From Chrysiogenia bacterium (GTDB lineage Bacteria > JAGRBM01), in contig JAGRBM010000064.1 in the NCBI GenBank assembly GCA_020434085.1, forward strand, positions 1-7,472: a DNA stretch of 7,472 nucleotides, given 5' to 3'. Shown in pieces: positions 5,610 to 7,472 of the stretch. A program made the translations under genes and the position numbers. The notes under the pieces were generated by a model, which searched no databases, had not been told where the DNA came from, and was given only the letters and a program-made list of their open reading frames with translations. The stretch's first letter is position 1. Each line of letters begins with the position of its first letter.

Positions 5610-7472
5610 ATGCCCGGTCCCGACAACGACCTGAGCAACCGTCAGTTGCGCCTGCTTTGGGCGCTGCTCGTCGGCTTTGTCGTCTTCTGTCACTGGGACT
5701 GGCTTGTTCTTGGCGAGCCCATCAAGGGCGCGGACATCTCGACCTACTACACGCCTTTCTTCGAGGAATACCTCCGCCAGTTCGCGAAGGGCCGCTTCCC
5801 CCTGTGGACCAACACCGTGTTCTCCGGCCATCCGATTGTCGGCGAGGGTCAGGTCACCCTGCTTCATCCGCTCATGCACGTGCTGCTGCGCGTGTGCGGC
5901 CGCCACGCAGTAGCGATCTGGCTCGTTGCTCACGCGCTCTTTGGCGCCCTGGGGGTCTGGTATTACTGCCGCGCGCTGGGGGCGAGCCGCTTCGCCTCCG
6001 TGCTCGCCGCGCTGGCCATGGCGCTCAACGGTTTCTTCGCCGTTCGCGTCATCCAGCCCAACTACTACGCCACGCTGGCCTACCTACCCTGGCAGCTTCT
6101 GCTGGTCGACAAGCTCTGTGCGCGCAAAGCGCCGCTGTACTGGGCGGTGCCGCTCGCGGCGGTGACGGGGCTGCAGTGGCTGTGCGGCCACCCGCAGATT
6201 CCGATTTTCTCGAACTACCTGCTCGGTTTTTACACGTTGCTGCGCCTGCTGGGCCGCGTGGGCGCGACCGAAGAAACCCGCGCCAACTGGATTGCGCTGC
6301 CCAAGGTTGCAGGCGCCCTGATGGCGGGCCTTGCGCTGGCGAGCATCCAGCTCCTGCCGCTCGTCATGGACGTGGTGCGCGCGCAGTCCGAGCGCTCGGC
6401 CGGCATCTCGCTGGCCTTCTCGACCTTTGGCTCGCTCCCTCCCTGGGGCGTGCTGCTACCCCTGCTGCCGGGCATTTACGGACCCGAGGGCGGCAACGCC
6501 GAGGTGCCCTACTGGCTGGCGCTCAGCGGCGGCAAGGTCGCTTCCTGGGAGACGCACATCTACATCGGCGCGGCGCTTCTTCTGCTGGCCGTGCTGGCCC
6601 TCTGGCGCATGCGCGCGCGACCGAGCACCCGCCTGCTCGGCTTCTTTGTGCTGCTGTGTATTCTTTTTGCGCTCGGCAAGTTCTCGCCCGTGTTCTGGGC
6701 GCTCCATTACCTGCCGGGCCTCAACCTGCTGCGCGTTCCCTCGCGCGCGATGGGTCCGCTGCTGATCTTCCTCCTGCCGCTCGCCGCGCTGGGACTCGAC
6801 TGGCTGGCAAAGGCCGGCGAGGAGGACAAGCGCTCATGGAACAAGCTGCTGCGCGGCGCGCTGGTGCTGTGCATCGGATTCTGGATTGTGCTCGGCGTGG
6901 GCACCCGCACCGTCGGACCGCGGGTGCTCGAAAAAGCGATCGAGATTTCCACCAGCGTCGAGCAGAAGAAACTCGACGCGCGCGGCGACATCCATCCGGC
7001 CACTATGGAGCGGCGCCTGAGCTATGCCACCGACCGGCCCACTCACGCCCTCGGGCAGATCGAGCACGCCACCGGCCTCAATCCCCTGCTGCTCTCGAAC
7101 CTGGGTTTCCTCGCGCTCGTGGGATTGCTCATCGGCGTCTGGGCCCGCGCGTCCGATCGCATTCGCTTCGCGCGACTCTCGGTCGCGCTGTTCGTTCTCT
7201 GCGGCGCCGAGCTCGTGTGGTTCAATCGCGAGTTCGGCATCCGCGGTAGCGACGTGGAGGTACCCTTTGCCCGGCCCGTCTACGCAGAGAAAGTTCCCGA
7301 AGGAAAGTTCTTCTCGGCCATCTCCCCGCGAGAAGTGCTCGGCGGCGACTGGAACCTGCTGCGCCACCGCGCGCCGGCGCTTGCCAGTATCATCTGGGAC
7401 CTGCCCACCCCCGACGGTCGCACCAGCATGCAGCCCAGTGAATACATGTCCATCATCCTGCCGCTGCGCGGC
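5610..7472 (+). CDS. YfhO-like multi-pass membrane protein, GT-C type (3' end beyond window)
   Basis: An open frame of 621 codons with no stop before the window ends. The ATG at 5610 follows the methyltransferase stop by 10 bp and has GAGAGGG at 5598-5604. The protein has an N-terminal helix (LLWALLVGFVVFCHWDWLVL, 15-34), then GADISTYYTPF with acidic D42 in the first outer loop, where GT-C enzymes keep their catalytic Asp. FPLWTNTVFSGHP (63-75) followed by LLHPLMHVLL matches the YfhO pattern PLWNP..F.G.P...FYP. Many further membrane helices follow, and the RVPSRAM motif (375-381) resembles the RxPxRF motif of this family. After about residue 540 it turns mostly soluble. YfhO proteins are thought to transfer sugars from undecaprenyl phosphate to outside acceptors, as in lipoteichoic-acid glycosylation. 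About a quarter of a typical length appears missing. The acceptor is unknown. Confidence 0.8.
   Translation, partial: MPGPDNDLSNRQLRLLWALLVGFVVFCHWDWLVLGEPIKGADISTYYTPFFEEYLRQFAKGRFPLWTNTVFSGHPIVGEGQVTLLHPLMHVLLRVCGRHAVAIWLVAHALFGALGVWYYCRALGASRFASVLAALAMALNGFFAVRVIQPNYYATLAYLPWQLLLVDKLCARKAPLYWAVPLAAVTGLQWLCGHPQIPIFSNYLLGFYTLLRLLGRVGATEETRANWIALPKVAGALMAGLALASIQLLPLVMDVVRAQSERSAGISLAFSTFGSLPPWGVLLPLLPGIYGPEGGNAEVPYWLALSGGKVASWETHIYIGAALLLLAVLALWRMRARPSTRLLGFFVLLCILFALGKFSPVFWALHYLPGLNLLRVPSRAMGPLLIFLLPLAALGLDWLAKAGEEDKRSWNKLLRGALVLCIGFWIVLGVGTRTVGPRVLEKAIEISTSVEQKKLDARGDIHPATMERRLSYATDRPTHALGQIEHATGLNPLLLSNLGFLALVGLLIGVWARASDRIRFARLSVALFVLCGAELVWFNREFGIRGSDVEVPFARPVYAEKVPEGKFFSAISPREVLGGDWNLLRHRAPALASIIWDLPTPDGRTSMQPSEYMSIILPLRG

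Noticed and set aside
5657-7249. 530-codon open frame on the plus strand
   Set aside because: It is out of frame with the YfhO-like gene, whose translation has membrane helices and family motifs throughout; this frame gives a low-complexity Arg/Ala/Pro-rich protein.

Overview
This is a GC-rich, gene-dense bacterial window with almost no non-coding DNA. The sugar-nucleotide genes of the O-antigen type and a Rof-like Rho inhibitor suggest a Gram-negative bacterium, probably proteobacterial or a related high-GC lineage. No RNA gene or universal marker is present to narrow this further. There is no sign of insertion sequences, CRISPR, tRNA or phage genes.

Layout. On the minus strand at the left edge, a small gene resembling the Rho-binding antiterminator Rof (456 to 199) overlaps by four bases the start of an HMG-CoA lyase family gene (from 202), which runs off the window. 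A roughly 100 bp divergent intergenic region (457 to 558) separates them from a plus-strand set of six genes filling the rest of the window. In order these are: a soluble family-2 glycosyltransferase (559-1296); glucose-1-phosphate cytidylyltransferase, RfbF (1293-2093); a CDP-glucose 4,6-dehydratase-like SDR, RfbG (2090-3088); a second extended SDR sugar epimerase/dehydratase/reductase (3149-4114); a protein made of two different SAM methyltransferase modules (4187-5599); and a large multi-pass membrane protein of the YfhO / GT-C type, cut by the right edge (5610-7472). The first three overlap by 4 bp and all use non-AUG starts. The only two gaps of note are 60 bp, holding a long near-perfect hairpin, and 72 bp, holding a fair sigma70-like promoter.

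How the genes fit together. RfbF would make CDP-glucose and RfbG would convert it to CDP-4-keto-6-deoxyglucose. The second SDR and the methyltransferases are placed to modify that sugar or the glycan carrying it. The GT2 and the YfhO-like membrane protein resemble the two halves of a polyprenyl-phosphate-sugar route: cytoplasmic loading of the carrier, then transfer on the far side of the membrane. The enzyme for 3-deoxygenation (RfbH type) is not in the window, so the product may be a 6-deoxyhexose and not a 3,6-dideoxyhexose, or the gene may lie downstream. The most unusual items are the double-methyltransferase fusion, whose junction coincides with a good ribosome-binding site and ATG, and the combination of CDP-sugar genes with a GT2 and a YfhO-type protein.
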